Source: an uncultured Oscillospiraceae bacterium (lineage in GTDB: Bacteria; Bacillota; Clostridia; Oscillospirales; Ruminococcaceae). Taken from it: DNA of 64,000 nt. Position 1 is the first letter of the stretch. The number at the start of each line of letters is the position of its first letter. The stretch spans positions 1 through 64,000 of the forward strand of contig CAJTTB010000006.1 in NCBI GenBank assembly GCA_910579175.1, written 5' to 3'. A model generated the notes under the pieces. That model was given only the letters and a program-made list of their open reading frames with translations, made no database searches and was not told where the DNA came from. A program made the translations under genes and the position numbers. Shown here one piece after another: positions 9,543 through 17,932 of the stretch.

Positions 9543-9746
9543 ATGATTATGTTAAAAAAAATCATCACCATTATCATTATTTCCCTAATAGGCGCAATTG
9601 TTTTATTTGGTATCATATTTTTTCTCCGACAAGATGTACAGGTGCGCTTACTTGGAGAAACCCTACCCGAATACTGGCAGACACAACAACAAAATGTAAA
9701 AGACTTTGAACAAGCCTTTGTACAGACATTAGGTGATGTAGAATAA
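9543..9746 (+). CDS. Small single-pass membrane protein, unknown
   Basis: 67 residues from ATG 9543, or 99 from an upstream ATG at 9447 with no ribosome site. One hydrophobic helix (IITIIIISLIGAIVLFGIIFF) then a short charged tail ending FVQTLGDVE. An AGGAGG lies at 9504-9509, 33 nt before ATG 9543 and 54 nt after ATG 9447, so it fits neither start well. A rare start codon near 9520 or a corrupted start is possible. No family recognised. Confidence 0.45.
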   Translation: MIMLKKIITIIIISLIGAIVLFGIIFFLRQDVQVRLLGETLPEYWQTQQQNVKDFEQAFVQTLGDVE

Positions 9747-9862
9747 AACATTCCTTTTTGGACAACCATATCAGAAACATTTTATTTATTATTTTATCGA
9801 TATAACTTTTATAAATCGACCAAAATTAATAATTATTCATAAAAAATTAACAGAAAATAATC

Positions 9863-9891
9863 TTGCAAAAAAAATACAAATATAGTATACT
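9863..9891 (+). promoter_or_regulatory. Promoter of the rubrerythrin operon
   Basis: TTGCAA (9863-9868), 17-bp spacer, TATACT (9886-9891). The leader to the ATG is about 80 nt. No clear PerR box was found. Confidence 0.65.
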
Positions 9892-9977
9892 TATGTCATA
9901 CAAGAGCACATTTGCTTTTGTAAGCCAGAAAAATGAAAATAATAATTAACAAAAATAATATATGGAGGTAACAAACA

Positions 9978-10526
9978 ATGAAAAAGTTTATTTGTCAAAT
10001 CTGTGGTTATGTTTATGAAGGGGAAGCTGCTCCTGAAGCATGTCCACAATGTAAAGCTCCTGCTAGTAAATTTGTAGAACAATCTACAGATAAAGTAACT
10101 TATGCTGCTGAACATGTAGTGGGTATCGCCAAAGATGCTCCTGCTGATATTTTAGAAGGTCTAAACCAAAACTTTACTGGTGAATGTACTGAAGTTGGTA
10201 TGTATTTGGCAATGGCAAGAGTAGCAGACCGCGAAGGTTATCCAGAAATTGCTGCTGCATTTACAAAATATGCATTTGAAGAAGCAGAACATGCTGCAAA
10301 ATTTGCTGAATTATTGGGCGATGTTGTTACAAACTCCACTCAGAAAAACTTAGAGTTAAGAGCTGCTGCTGAACATGGTGCTTGTGAAGGCAAAATGGGT
10401 CTTGCAAAACGTGCAAAAGAAGAAAACTTAGATGCAATTCATGATACTGTTCATGAAATGGCAAAAGATGAAGCTCGTCATGGTTGTGGTTTTGCAGGTT
10501 TGCTAAAACGTTATTTTGGTAAATAA
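9978..10526 (+). CDS. rbr: Reverse rubrerythrin (rubredoxin domain N-terminal)
   Basis: 182 residues, GGAGGT 8 nt before the ATG. The N-terminal rubredoxin-like domain (about 1-35) has CQICGYVYEG and CPQC, four Cys for one Fe. The C-terminal four-helix ferritin-like diiron domain has EVGMYLAMARVADREGY, EEAEHAAKF and DEARHG. The rubredoxin-first order defines the reverse rubrerythrins of clostridia, which use NADH-linked electrons to reduce hydrogen peroxide (and oxygen) in the cytoplasm. Supports a strict anaerobe. Confidence 0.93.
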   Translation: MKKFICQICGYVYEGEAAPEACPQCKAPASKFVEQSTDKVTYAAEHVVGIAKDAPADILEGLNQNFTGECTEVGMYLAMARVADREGYPEIAAAFTKYAFEEAEHAAKFAELLGDVVTNSTQKNLELRAAAEHGACEGKMGLAKRAKEENLDAIHDTVHEMAKDEARHGCGFAGLLKRYFGK

Positions 10527-10529
10527 ATC

Positions 10530-10733
10530 ATGGATATTAAAAAAAGCATTGAAGAATTGGTTGAGAAGATCAAAAACGACAAAGAACTACAAAGCACCTT
10601 TATGAAAGATCCCATTGCCGCTATAGAAAAGCTGCTGGGTATTGATCTCCCAGAAGAACAACTTAAACAAATTGCTGATGGCGTAAAAGCAAAGATCAAT
10701 TTGGACAAGATTGGTAGTTTCTTTAAAAAATAA
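10530..10733 (+). CDS. Small helical protein co-translated with rubrerythrin
   Basis: 67 residues starting 3 nt after the rubrerythrin stop, so translation is probably coupled. Nearly all helix-forming and charged, with a central DPIAAIEKLLGIDLPEEQL. The DPxxAIExxLGxxLP pattern faintly resembles leader peptides of the Nif11/NHLP type, but there is no Gly-Gly site or core peptide, so this is only a resemblance. Function unknown; a role with rubrerythrin is inferred from the coupling. Confidence 0.7.
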   Translation: MDIKKSIEELVEKIKNDKELQSTFMKDPIAAIEKLLGIDLPEEQLKQIADGVKAKINLDKIGSFFKK

Positions 10734-10743
10734 TTTGTTCTTT

Positions 10744-10772
10744 AAGACGGAGCATTTTGTTCCGTCTTTTTT
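10744..10772 (+). terminator. Terminator of the rubrerythrin operon
   Basis: AAGACGGA / TCCGTCTT stem and a run of T. Confidence 0.88.
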
Positions 10773-10778
10773 GTAATC

Positions 10779-10812
10779 AAAAAGGATTGTTACTGTGTAA
10801 CAATCCTTTTTT
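10779..10812 (-). terminator. Terminator of the amino-acid ABC operon (bidirectional)
   Basis: 14-bp perfect stem AAAAAGGATTGTTA / TAACAATCCTTTTT with a 5-nt loop. Its A tract becomes the T run for the minus-strand operon. Confidence 0.85.
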
Positions 10813-10817
10813 CCTAT

Positions 10818-11540
10818 TTAAAGCACCTTTGATAAAAATTCTTTCAATCTTGGATTTTGTGGATTGGTAAAAAATTCGTCAGGTGTATTTTGTTCCTTAA
10901 TAATGCCTTCGTCCATAAAAATAACACGAGTAGCCACTTCTCTAGCAAATCCCATTTCATGGGTTACAACTACCATTGTCATACCCTCTTTGGCAAGTTC
11001 CTTCATCAGTTCTAATACTTCCCCAACCATTTCAGGATCCAAAGCAGAAGTTGGTTCATCAAACAAGATAACATCGGGATTCATCGCCAGCGTTCTCACA
11101 ATTGCAATACGCTGTTTCTGACCGCCTGACAACATAGATGGATATGTATCTGCTTTATCTGCCAATCCAATTCGTTGCAATAGCTCTCTTGCGCGTTGTT
11201 CTGCTTGCTCTTTTGTCTGCAATTTCAATTTTACTGGCGCCAAGGTAATATTTTGCAAAATTGACAGATGGGGAAATAAATTAAAATGTTGAAATACCAT
11301 TCCCATCTTCTGACGAATGCGATTGATATCAATTTTTTTATCGGTAATTCGTTCACCCTCAAACCAGACTTCTCCACCTGTGGGAATTTCCAATAGATTT
11401 AAACAACGCAGATAAGTGCTTTTTCCAGAACCAGAAGCGCCAACAATTACCACTTTTTCTCCCTTTTGAATGGTATCTGTCACACCACGCAATACGTGAT
11501 TGTTTCCAAATGATTTTTCTAACTGTTTAACCTCTATCAC
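10818..11540 (-). CDS. Polar amino-acid ABC transporter, ATP-binding protein (GlnQ/HisP type)
   Basis: 240 residues from GTG 11540. This start gives MIEVKQLEKSFG, the normal family N-terminus; AAGGAG lies upstream inside the permease gene. Walker A GASGSGKST, Q-loop MVFQHFNLFPH, signature LSGGQKQR, Walker B VILFDEPTSALDP and switch His VVTHEMGFA are intact. Overlaps the permease end by 14 nt. Powers uptake with the permease and lipoprotein upstream. Confidence 0.94.
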   Translation of the reverse strand: MIEVKQLEKSFGNNHVLRGVTDTIQKGEKVVIVGASGSGKSTYLRCLNLLEIPTGGEVWFEGERITDKKIDINRIRQKMGMVFQHFNLFPHLSILQNITLAPVKLKLQTKEQAEQRARELLQRIGLADKADTYPSMLSGGQKQRIAIVRTLAMNPDVILFDEPTSALDPEMVGEVLELMKELAKEGMTMVVVTHEMGFAREVATRVIFMDEGIIKEQNTPDEFFTNPQNPRLKEFLSKVL

Positions 11541-12228
11541 TTCTTGCCAATCTCCTTTCAAATATGTTCAACAATTTGGTCAATCCCAATACGATAATCA
11601 GGTAGATGGCTGCCACAACCAACAAAGGAGTGTATAAATCCAGTGTCACAGAACTAATGCGTTCTGCGGTTTTCGTCAAATCATATACTGTAATCGTTCC
11701 TACAATAGAAGTTTCTTTAATTAAAACAATAAATTCATTTCCCAATGCTGGAAGAATATTCTTAATCGCTTGTGGTAAAATAATTGATTTCATGACGCTC
11801 ACATAATTCAGTCCCAAAGAACGCCCTGCTTCCATCTGACCTTTATCAATTGACATAATACCTGCACGGATAATTTCAGCAACATAAGCACCAGAATTTA
11901 ATCCAAAGGTAATAGAACCAATCACCAGCTCATTTAAACCAGTATCCGCCAAAATCAACGTATACATAATCAACATTTGAACATAAACTGGAGTACCTCT
12001 GATTACTGAAATATAGAGATTACACAGCCAAGACAACGGTTTTAACTTATGATTGCCAATGGCACTTACTTTAATGATGGCAACCAATGCACCGATGACA
12101 ATTCCAATCAAAACAGAAAACAATGCAATTTGCAATGTAACTCCCAGACCAGATAAAATAAATTGATAGCGATTATCAGTAATCAATGTTTGATAAAGAC
12201 TATCAAAAATATTGGAAAACCAACTCAA
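11527..12228 (-). CDS. Polar amino-acid ABC transporter, permease (HisM/GlnP type)
   Basis: 233 residues with about five membrane helices. The EAA loop EAGRSLGLNYVSVMKSIILPQA contacts the ATPase. Second gene of the three-gene uptake operon; its C-terminus overlaps the ATPase start. Confidence 0.93.
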   Translation of the reverse strand: MSWFSNIFDSLYQTLITDNRYQFILSGLGVTLQIALFSVLIGIVIGALVAIIKVSAIGNHKLKPLSWLCNLYISVIRGTPVYVQMLIMYTLILADTGLNELVIGSITFGLNSGAYVAEIIRAGIMSIDKGQMEAGRSLGLNYVSVMKSIILPQAIKNILPALGNEFIVLIKETSIVGTITVYDLTKTAERISSVTLDLYTPLLVVAAIYLIIVLGLTKLLNIFERRLARSDRG

Positions 12229-12257
12229 AACATCACGTCCTTTTTTCTGATAGAATT

Positions 12258-12285
12258 AAGGTTGCAATTTTATCATTGCAACCTT
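12258..12285 (-). promoter_or_regulatory. Intercistronic hairpin between binding protein and permease
   Basis: 11-bp perfect stem AAGGTTGCAAT / ATTGCAACCTT. In the operon direction it is not followed by a T tract, so it probably protects the upstream mRNA or partly attenuates. That would give more binding protein than permease, as is usual in such operons. Confidence 0.6.
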
Positions 12286-12293
12286 ATTTTCTG

Positions 12294-13070
12294 TTATAAA
12301 CTTGCTTTTACATGTTTTTCGGTAAATTCTTCAATTTTACCTTCATCCATTAATCTTTGCAACACCTTATTCATTGCTTGTTGTAATTCGGTATTTCCCT
12401 TTTTGATAGCAAAGCCATAGGCATCTGTAAACAACTCTGTATTAGAGATTTCCAATTCTCCGCCATTGGCTTCTACCAATAATTTTGCAGGAAGTTCATC
12501 CATTACAATACAGTCAATTCGTCCCTTTTTGAGATCATCTGCTGCCAAAGAATATTTTTTATAAGATTTTAATTCTTTGGGTTGTACTGGATTTTCCTTA
12601 TCCCCATAAACCAAATCACCAGTTGTGCCAGCCTGCACCCCGATGACTTTCTCGGATAGACTTTCCTCACTGGTTACAGAGTTATCGCCTGATTTTACTA
12701 CAACCACCTGTTTAGAAGTAGCATACTCGATTGTAAAATCCATTGTTTCCAAACGTTCTGGCGTAATGGAAATACCTGCTGCTGCAAAATCCGCTTTTCC
12801 ATTCTGAGCAGCTGCTAACGCATTGGTAAAGTCCATATCTTTGATAACCAATTCTTTTCCCATTTCCTTAGCAATCTCATTTGCAATATCCACATCAATT
12901 CCTACAACTTTTCCTCCTTCAATATATTCATAAGGAGCAAAGCCCGCTTCAGTTGCCATAACCAACTGTCCTTTTGAATCGGAGTTGGTGGAAGCATCTT
13001 GATTGCCACAAGAAGTAAATAATGTAACAGACAATGCTGCTGCCAATATACAAGATAATAATTTTTTCAT
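12294..13070 (-). CDS. Amino-acid ABC transporter substrate-binding lipoprotein
   Basis: 258 residues from ATG 13070 (GAGG 6 nt upstream; an ATG at 13082 lacks a good site). Lipoprotein signal peptide MKKLLSCILAAALSVTLFTSCGNQ with lipobox FTSC; the mature protein is tethered outside. The SBP_bac_3 fold is shown by ATEAGFAPYEYIEGGKVVGIDVDIANEI. Binds a polar or cationic amino acid and delivers it to the permease; the exact ligand is not clear. First gene of the operon. Confidence 0.93.
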   Translation of the reverse strand: MKKLLSCILAAALSVTLFTSCGNQDASTNSDSKGQLVMATEAGFAPYEYIEGGKVVGIDVDIANEIAKEMGKELVIKDMDFTNALAAAQNGKADFAAAGISITPERLETMDFTIEYATSKQVVVVKSGDNSVTSEESLSEKVIGVQAGTTGDLVYGDKENPVQPKELKSYKKYSLAADDLKKGRIDCIVMDELPAKLLVEANGGELEISNTELFTDAYGFAIKKGNTELQQAMNKVLQRLMDEGKIEEFTEKHVKASL

Positions 13071-13193
13071 CATGAACCTCATTCTCTCTCATTCCAATTT
13101 TATGATACAGTTAATGTACCACACTTAGATATAAAACGCAATAGATTTAGGCAAAATATGCCTATTTTTAAATATTTTTGTATTTTTATACAA

Positions 13194-14057
13194 TTAAAGC
13201 AGGAGTTTTCTCATATCCTCTTGCATATTTATACATAAATGAATTGTTTTCTTAGTCGTTGGATGGGTAAACAATAGTTGATTACAACACAATGCCTGTC
13301 TATCAATATCCCGCATGCTACCCCCATACATTTCATCGCCTGCCAGCGGATATCCAAGATATGAAAAATGCACTCGAATTTGGTGGGTGCGTCCAGTCAA
13401 TAACCGAACCTTTACCAAAGTATATCCATTTCGACATGCCTCTACCTGATACTGTGTAATACTTTGCTGCCCAGAAGGGTGAACAATGCGTTTAATCAAA
13501 ATATCTGGATGACGCGCAATTGGTGCACAAATCTCCCCGTTCTTTTGCGAAAGTTCTCCACATAAAATAGCAGTGTACTCCTTTTGTACCTGATGTGCCA
13601 AGATAGCCGCGCTCAAAGCATTTTTCGCTACTAAACAGAGCCCCGTTGTGTCTGCGTCCAATCGATTGATGGGGCGAAACTGAAGATTAAAACCCTTTTT
13701 TTGCATATAATCGGTAAAATAATTTGCCAATGTATCTTTCAGATGGGCAACAGATGGATGAACTGGCATATGGGCAGGCTTATTAAATACAATGATATCC
13801 TCATCTTCATAAACCACTGGGGCAAATAATTTCCCATTGGGAATAATATGAGTTTGTTCTACTAAAATCACGGTTAAAACATCGCCTGCATGGAGCAAAT
13901 CCACCATGCGAATATGTTCTCCATTCAGCCTGATATGTTCTGGCTCTCTTTTTAAGCGGGTGATAATACGTCTTGAAAATCCGTGTGTATTTTTTAAATA
14001 ATCCTGCACCAACATGCCCTCTTGCAATGGTGTAATTTGATAATCAAATCTGCGAAT
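13194..14057 (-). CDS. RluA/RluD-family pseudouridine synthase
   Basis: About 287 residues. Catalytic motif RPINRLDADTTGLCL with the Asp, then HPSGQQSITQY and LLTGRTHQIRVHFSYLGYPLAGD. An S4-like RNA-binding N-terminus (about 20-70, with RRIITRLKREPEHIRLNGEHI). The start is unusual: a perfect AGGAGG (14065-14070) lies 7 nt before an ATT codon at 14057, giving (M)RRFDYQI, a normal family N-terminus. The in-frame ATG at 14087 has no ribosome site. The ATT is the preferred start but needs proof. Makes pseudouridine in rRNA. Confidence 0.85.
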   Translation of the reverse strand: MRRFDYQITPLQEGMLVQDYLKNTHGFSRRIITRLKREPEHIRLNGEHIRMVDLLHAGDVLTVILVEQTHIIPNGKLFAPVVYEDEDIIVFNKPAHMPVHPSVAHLKDTLANYFTDYMQKKGFNLQFRPINRLDADTTGLCLVAKNALSAAILAHQVQKEYTAILCGELSQKNGEICAPIARHPDILIKRIVHPSGQQSITQYQVEACRNGYTLVKVRLLTGRTHQIRVHFSYLGYPLAGDEMYGGSMRDIDRQALCCNQLLFTHPTTKKTIHLCINMQEDMRKLLL

Positions 14058-14115
14058 AAAAAGTCCTCCTAATACAAAAACTGCCATTCCATGATTAGAA
14101 AGGCAGCATTGTCAT

Positions 14116-15183
14116 TTATTTTACACGATAACTCCAACCAAAATCATCTGGTATTTTACCCCATTGAATTCCTGTTAAGGTATCATACAGTCTTTGAGAA
14201 ATCTCACCAATTTGATTGTTGTTGATATTCATCAACAAATCATGATATTTCAATTCTCCAATTGGAGAAATTACTGCAGCAGTTCCGGTTCCAAATGCCT
14301 CTTTTAAAGTTTTGGCATGATAAGCATCCACCAACTCTTGAATATCAAGCCGGCGCTCTGAAACCTGATAACCCCATGACTTTAAGATTTCAATGGCAGA
14401 TTTTCTGGTAATACCCGGTAAAATGCTGCCACTTAGTTCAGGAGTCACAATTTCGTCTCCAATTACAAAAAATACATTCATTGCGCCAACTTCTTCTATA
14501 TATCTGCGATTTACTCCATCCAACCACAAGACCTGAGAATATCCCTGCTCTCCTGCCATATCTTGCGCCTTTAATGATGCGGCATAGTTTCCACCTGTTT
14601 TTGCTGCACCTGTACCACCTCGAACTGCTCTCACAAAATCAGTTTCTACATAGATTTTAACTGGATTTAATCCCGTTGCATAATAAGCGCCAGATGGTGA
14701 TAAAATGATGATAAACTGATAGCGGGTAGAAGAATGCGCCCCCAAAGAAGTTTCAGTCCCGATGATAAATGGACGAATATATAAAGAAGTACCATCTTGA
14801 TGAGGTACCCAATCGGCATCAATCTCAATGAGTTTTATTAACGCTTCCAATGCAAATGCTTCATCTATCTTTGGAATACAAATGCGTTCACAAGAATCGT
14901 TCAAACGCTTAAAGTTTTCCTCTGGACGGAACAATCGAATAGAGCCATCTTCTGCATAATAAGCCTTTAATCCCTCAAATATTTCCTGACCATAATGCAA
15001 ACAAGTTGCTGCTGGATCCATTGAAATAAGTCCATATGGGATAATACGCGCATCATGCCAACCCTTTTCTATGGTATAATCCATCATAAACATATGATCT
15101 GTAAAAATTTTGCCAAATCCCAATTGACTTTCATCAGTCGGTTTGGGTTTTCGGTTTTGTGATAATTCAATTTTCAAATTCAT
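14116..15183 (-). CDS. ilvE: Branched-chain amino acid aminotransferase
   Basis: 355 residues from ATG 15183; a GTG at 15192 is an alternative. Fold-type IV aminotransferase of the long (type II) IlvE class. The PLP lysine is in GGTGAAKTGGNYAAS, and EVGAMNVFFV, the EIFEGLKAY motif and EAFGTGTAAVISPI are intact. Transfers amino groups to the 2-oxo acids of Leu, Ile and Val. Confidence 0.94.
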   Translation of the reverse strand: MNLKIELSQNRKPKPTDESQLGFGKIFTDHMFMMDYTIEKGWHDARIIPYGLISMDPAATCLHYGQEIFEGLKAYYAEDGSIRLFRPEENFKRLNDSCERICIPKIDEAFALEALIKLIEIDADWVPHQDGTSLYIRPFIIGTETSLGAHSSTRYQFIIILSPSGAYYATGLNPVKIYVETDFVRAVRGGTGAAKTGGNYAASLKAQDMAGEQGYSQVLWLDGVNRRYIEEVGAMNVFFVIGDEIVTPELSGSILPGITRKSAIEILKSWGYQVSERRLDIQELVDAYHAKTLKEAFGTGTAAVISPIGELKYHDLLMNINNNQIGEISQRLYDTLTGIQWGKIPDDFGWSYRVK

Positions 15184-15264
15184 CCTCAACACATCCTCTA
15201 TCTTGCAATATTTTATTTCTATTATAACAACATTGTTTTGTCTTTACAACTATTTTATTTTTGA

Positions 15265-16341
15265 CTAACCTTGTCTTTTTATTGGAGAGTAAGCACCAAA
15301 CGCAGTGGGCAGTGGATATTGTTCTTTTAATTCCTGAATCGTAGACCATAAAAATAAATGGTTGTTCTCAATGGATTTGACTGTTATTTCAAATCCAATC
15401 ATATTCCATTCAATATGGGTAAAAATATGCTTTGCTTTTTCTAACTTTTGAATTGTCACCACTTCTAAGTCCCAATTTTTTAGTTGCTCTTTTACCTGCT
15501 TTTGAGATAGAACGCCCTCAACATTGGGCAGTTCCCAAAGAGAAGAAAGCAACCCTGTTTCAGGGCGTTTGCGAATCGCAATGCGATTTTCACAGGTTAA
15601 TACAAAAACCGTTTTTGATTCCACTCGACGGGCTTTTTTTCCATCCTTGATGGGAAGGCTTTCGGCAATTCCTTTTTCATAAGCCTGACAAAGCTGTTGT
15701 AATGGGCACAACAGACACTTGGGAGCACCGTTTGGAACACATACCATTGCCCCCAATTCCATCAGTGCTTGGGTAAAAGCACCAGGGTGATATGCTCTTT
15801 TCATCTCTACCAAAACCCCAGATAACAAGTTCTCATACTTTAATTTTGTTTCATTTTTACTAATGTTGTCTTTACTTGCCAACAAGCGGGATAATACCCG
15901 CAAGACATTTCCGTCCACCGCAGCAACGGGCAAACCAAATGCAATGGAGCCAATCGCCCCTGCTGTATAGCGCCCAATCCCCGGCAATTTTTGAAGTTTT
16001 TGATAATCTGGAGGTAACTTTCCCTGATATTCTGTTACAATCTGCTTTGCCGCCTTTTGCAGATTTTTTGCTCGGTTATAATATCCCAGCCCCTCCCATA
16101 ATTTCAACAATTGTTGTTCTGGCACCTCTGCCAAATGTTGAATAGTGGGCAATTCCTTTAAAAAACGCTGATAATACTCCTTTACCACCTCCACTCTTGT
16201 CTGTTGTAACATAATTTCTGAAATCCAAACATGATAGGGCGTTGGATCACTTCTCCAAGGAAGCACACGCGCACATTTTTGATACCACTCCAATAACGGT
16301 TGAACAATCTCTATCAACTGCTCTTCTGATAACTTAGACAT
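15265..16341 (-). CDS. mutY: A/G-specific adenine DNA glycosylase
   Basis: 358 residues. HhH-GPD domain with SEIMLQQTRVEVV, LPGIGRYTAGAI and catalytic Asp in VAAVDGNVLRVLSR. The 4Fe-4S loop C-x6-C-x2-C-x5-C is CVPNGAPKCLLCPLQQLC. C-terminal NUDIX-like 8-oxoG recognition domain (about 230-355). Removes A opposite 8-oxoguanine. Confidence 0.95.
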   Translation of the reverse strand: MSKLSEEQLIEIVQPLLEWYQKCARVLPWRSDPTPYHVWISEIMLQQTRVEVVKEYYQRFLKELPTIQHLAEVPEQQLLKLWEGLGYYNRAKNLQKAAKQIVTEYQGKLPPDYQKLQKLPGIGRYTAGAIGSIAFGLPVAAVDGNVLRVLSRLLASKDNISKNETKLKYENLLSGVLVEMKRAYHPGAFTQALMELGAMVCVPNGAPKCLLCPLQQLCQAYEKGIAESLPIKDGKKARRVESKTVFVLTCENRIAIRKRPETGLLSSLWELPNVEGVLSQKQVKEQLKNWDLEVVTIQKLEKAKHIFTHIEWNMIGFEITVKSIENNHLFLWSTIQELKEQYPLPTAFGAYSPIKRQG

Positions 16342-16418
16342 GATACATTCCTTTCTAATTTGCTTTTTTCTAGATACAACGCAAATTTAGCCAACAATCT
16401 AAATTGTTGGCTGTGTCT

Positions 16419-17039
16419 TTATTCTTCTCCAATTACCAAATCCGCAGCATAAGGAAGTGATTTCACCCAATCACAAAAAGTGTGCCACTCCTGCAATTTA
16501 TGATTTTTTCTGGCGTGATACATCTGAATTAAATTTTCATAATTCATGCTACAAGTTCTCATTTGATGATAACTAGAAGGCAATAATTGTATCATATCAT
16601 ACCATACCTGCTTATCCTTTGTTTTTAGATATGCTAAACGAAGCGATTCTAAATAAGCAACAATTTGTCTCATCTGCAATAATGTATTTTCACTCATATG
16701 GTCACAGCTAAAGTCCTGTAATTCAAATGGTTTGCTGGAAATTTTGTGCATGGTACTGGTTGAATTGGCAACGGTTGCCACTTTGTAGGTATCATATTCC
16801 TTCCACCAATACAATGGCGCTGTAATATCCACCGAAACAAAAATTTGACGTAAAAACTTTCGATGGTCGCTTCCAGCCTTTGCCAACCGCTTTGCAAGAT
16901 CTAAATCCTGTTCACCCAACACAAAATTGCCCTGTTGCGTATAGTAACTGTCCATTCTTGACCAACTATTCATTGGATTTCTTGCTCCACGAATGGCATT
17001 TTCAAAATTCATAACAGATGTTCTCTCTAAACGAATCAT
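16419..17039 (-). CDS. Conserved protein with ThyX-like sequence features (unverified)
   Basis: 206 residues; GGGAG 7-8 nt before ATG 17039 supports this start. Features: GARNPMNSWSRMDS, then ITAPLYWWKEYDTYKVAT, NSTSTMHK, and a strongly patterned LPSSYHQMRTCSMNYENLIQMYHARKNHKLQEW. The R-x-x-x-NYENL-x-x-x-Y-x-A-R-x-NHK string recalls the ligand-binding helix of flavin-dependent thymidylate synthase. The true ThyX RHR signature is absent, so activity should not be assumed. Homologues, as I recall, are common in Firmicutes and their phages. Confidence 0.6.
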   Translation of the reverse strand: MIRLERTSVMNFENAIRGARNPMNSWSRMDSYYTQQGNFVLGEQDLDLAKRLAKAGSDHRKFLRQIFVSVDITAPLYWWKEYDTYKVATVANSTSTMHKISSKPFELQDFSCDHMSENTLLQMRQIVAYLESLRLAYLKTKDKQVWYDMIQLLPSSYHQMRTCSMNYENLIQMYHARKNHKLQEWHTFCDWVKSLPYAADLVIGEE

Positions 17040-17124
17040 CTCAAAACTCCCTTATTTACGATTTTCATGATCATAGAATCTCTTTGATTATAAGGGATAA
17101 CGGTAAATTTGTACAGTCTTTTGT

Positions 17125-17538
17125 CTACGTTTTCTTTTCAAAAACATGGCTACACTTGGGGCAAGTAATGCGAATCTTTCCCCGACCTTTGGGCAAACGC
17201 AGCGTTTGTTTACAAGAAGGACAGCGGAAAAAACAATAATATTTTCTATCTTTGATTCGCTGTTTTTGACGTTTTACGCTATTATAAAAATTTCTCCACC
17301 AAATCAAAAACCGTTCATTTTCCAACTGGCGTTTTGCCTGATTGCGTGATAACATTCTAAATACACAAAGCCCTAAAGGGATATAACAAATCAGTCTCAA
17401 AAACCAAAATTTTGCTGGAACAAATGAAAATAAAAGCGCTATGATAAATGTTACAATCAACAGCGCCACACAAAGCATGTCACTGCCATTTCTACCATAC
17501 ATAAATTTACGATATTGTTCGAATAGCCTTGTAAGCAT
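17125..17538 (-). CDS. Two-helix membrane protein with C-terminal zinc ribbon
   Basis: 137 residues. Two hydrophobic helices (MLCVALLIVTFIIALLFSFV and FWFLRLICYIPLGLCVF), a basic linker, then CPSCKQTLRLPKGRGKIRITCPKC, a four-Cys zinc ribbon on the cytoplasmic side. Typical of an uncharacterised Clostridia family; role unknown. Confidence 0.75.
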   Translation of the reverse strand: MLTRLFEQYRKFMYGRNGSDMLCVALLIVTFIIALLFSFVPAKFWFLRLICYIPLGLCVFRMLSRNQAKRQLENERFLIWWRNFYNSVKRQKQRIKDRKYYCFFRCPSCKQTLRLPKGRGKIRITCPKCSHVFEKKT

Positions 17539-17720
17539 TTTTTATTCTCCTACTCTATCTATTTTTATCATAGAATGATTCCATCATACATTTTGATTAT
17601 ATCCAATAGATATGACATTCCATTGACTGAAAAGCAAAAAAATTGTAACATTCCTTTTCAGTTTTTTGATAAAACAAAGATTTTTTAAGATAATTGTAAG
17701 AATTCTATGTCAATTTTTAA

Positions 17721-17749
17721 TTGTAATTTTGAATCAGGTATAGTATAAT
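17721..17749 (+). promoter_or_regulatory. Sigma-A-type promoter
   Basis: TTGTAA (17721-17726), 17-bp spacer, TATAAT (17744-17749). Predicts a leader of about 175 nt. Confidence 0.6.
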
Positions 17750-17808
17750 ATAATCAATTCACATCATGTCTTTATATGAATAATAATGAAACAAAATCAT
17801 TCTTTGTC

Positions 17809-17887
17809 GTTCTATTTTATAGGATGATTCACATATGTGAAATAAAATAGAACCACTTTGATTGGAAAACTATATGTAACAATCAAA
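17809..17887 (+). promoter_or_regulatory. Two consecutive leader hairpins
   Basis: First: a 12-bp perfect stem GTTCTATTTTAT / ATAAAATAGAAC (17809-17820, 17842-17853) with an inner palindrome TTCACATATGTGAA. Second: TTTGATTG / CAATCAAA (17857-17864, 17880-17887). No T run follows, so simple termination is unlikely; no known riboswitch class was recognised. Confidence 0.45.
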
Positions 17888-17932
17888 AATTTCACCTTTA
17901 GAGTTTTCACATGATAAAGAAAGGAGCATATC

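Larger units (their letters stand above)
17539..17932. other. Promoter and long structured leader before the CmpB-like gene
   Basis: Contains the promoter at 17721-17749, two hairpins (17809-17853 and 17857-17887) and the ribosome site AAGGAG before ATG 17933. No gene. Confidence 0.6.

Noticed and set aside
11527..11561. ABC ATPase start at TTG 11561
   Set aside because: It would add seven residues foreign to the family and the ribosome site would lie inside the added codons. GTG 11540 gives the normal N-terminus.
17756..17932. A known riboswitch or T-box
   Set aside because: No T-box sequence, no purine, lysine, TPP or SAM core was recognised, and no terminator hairpin with a T run follows.
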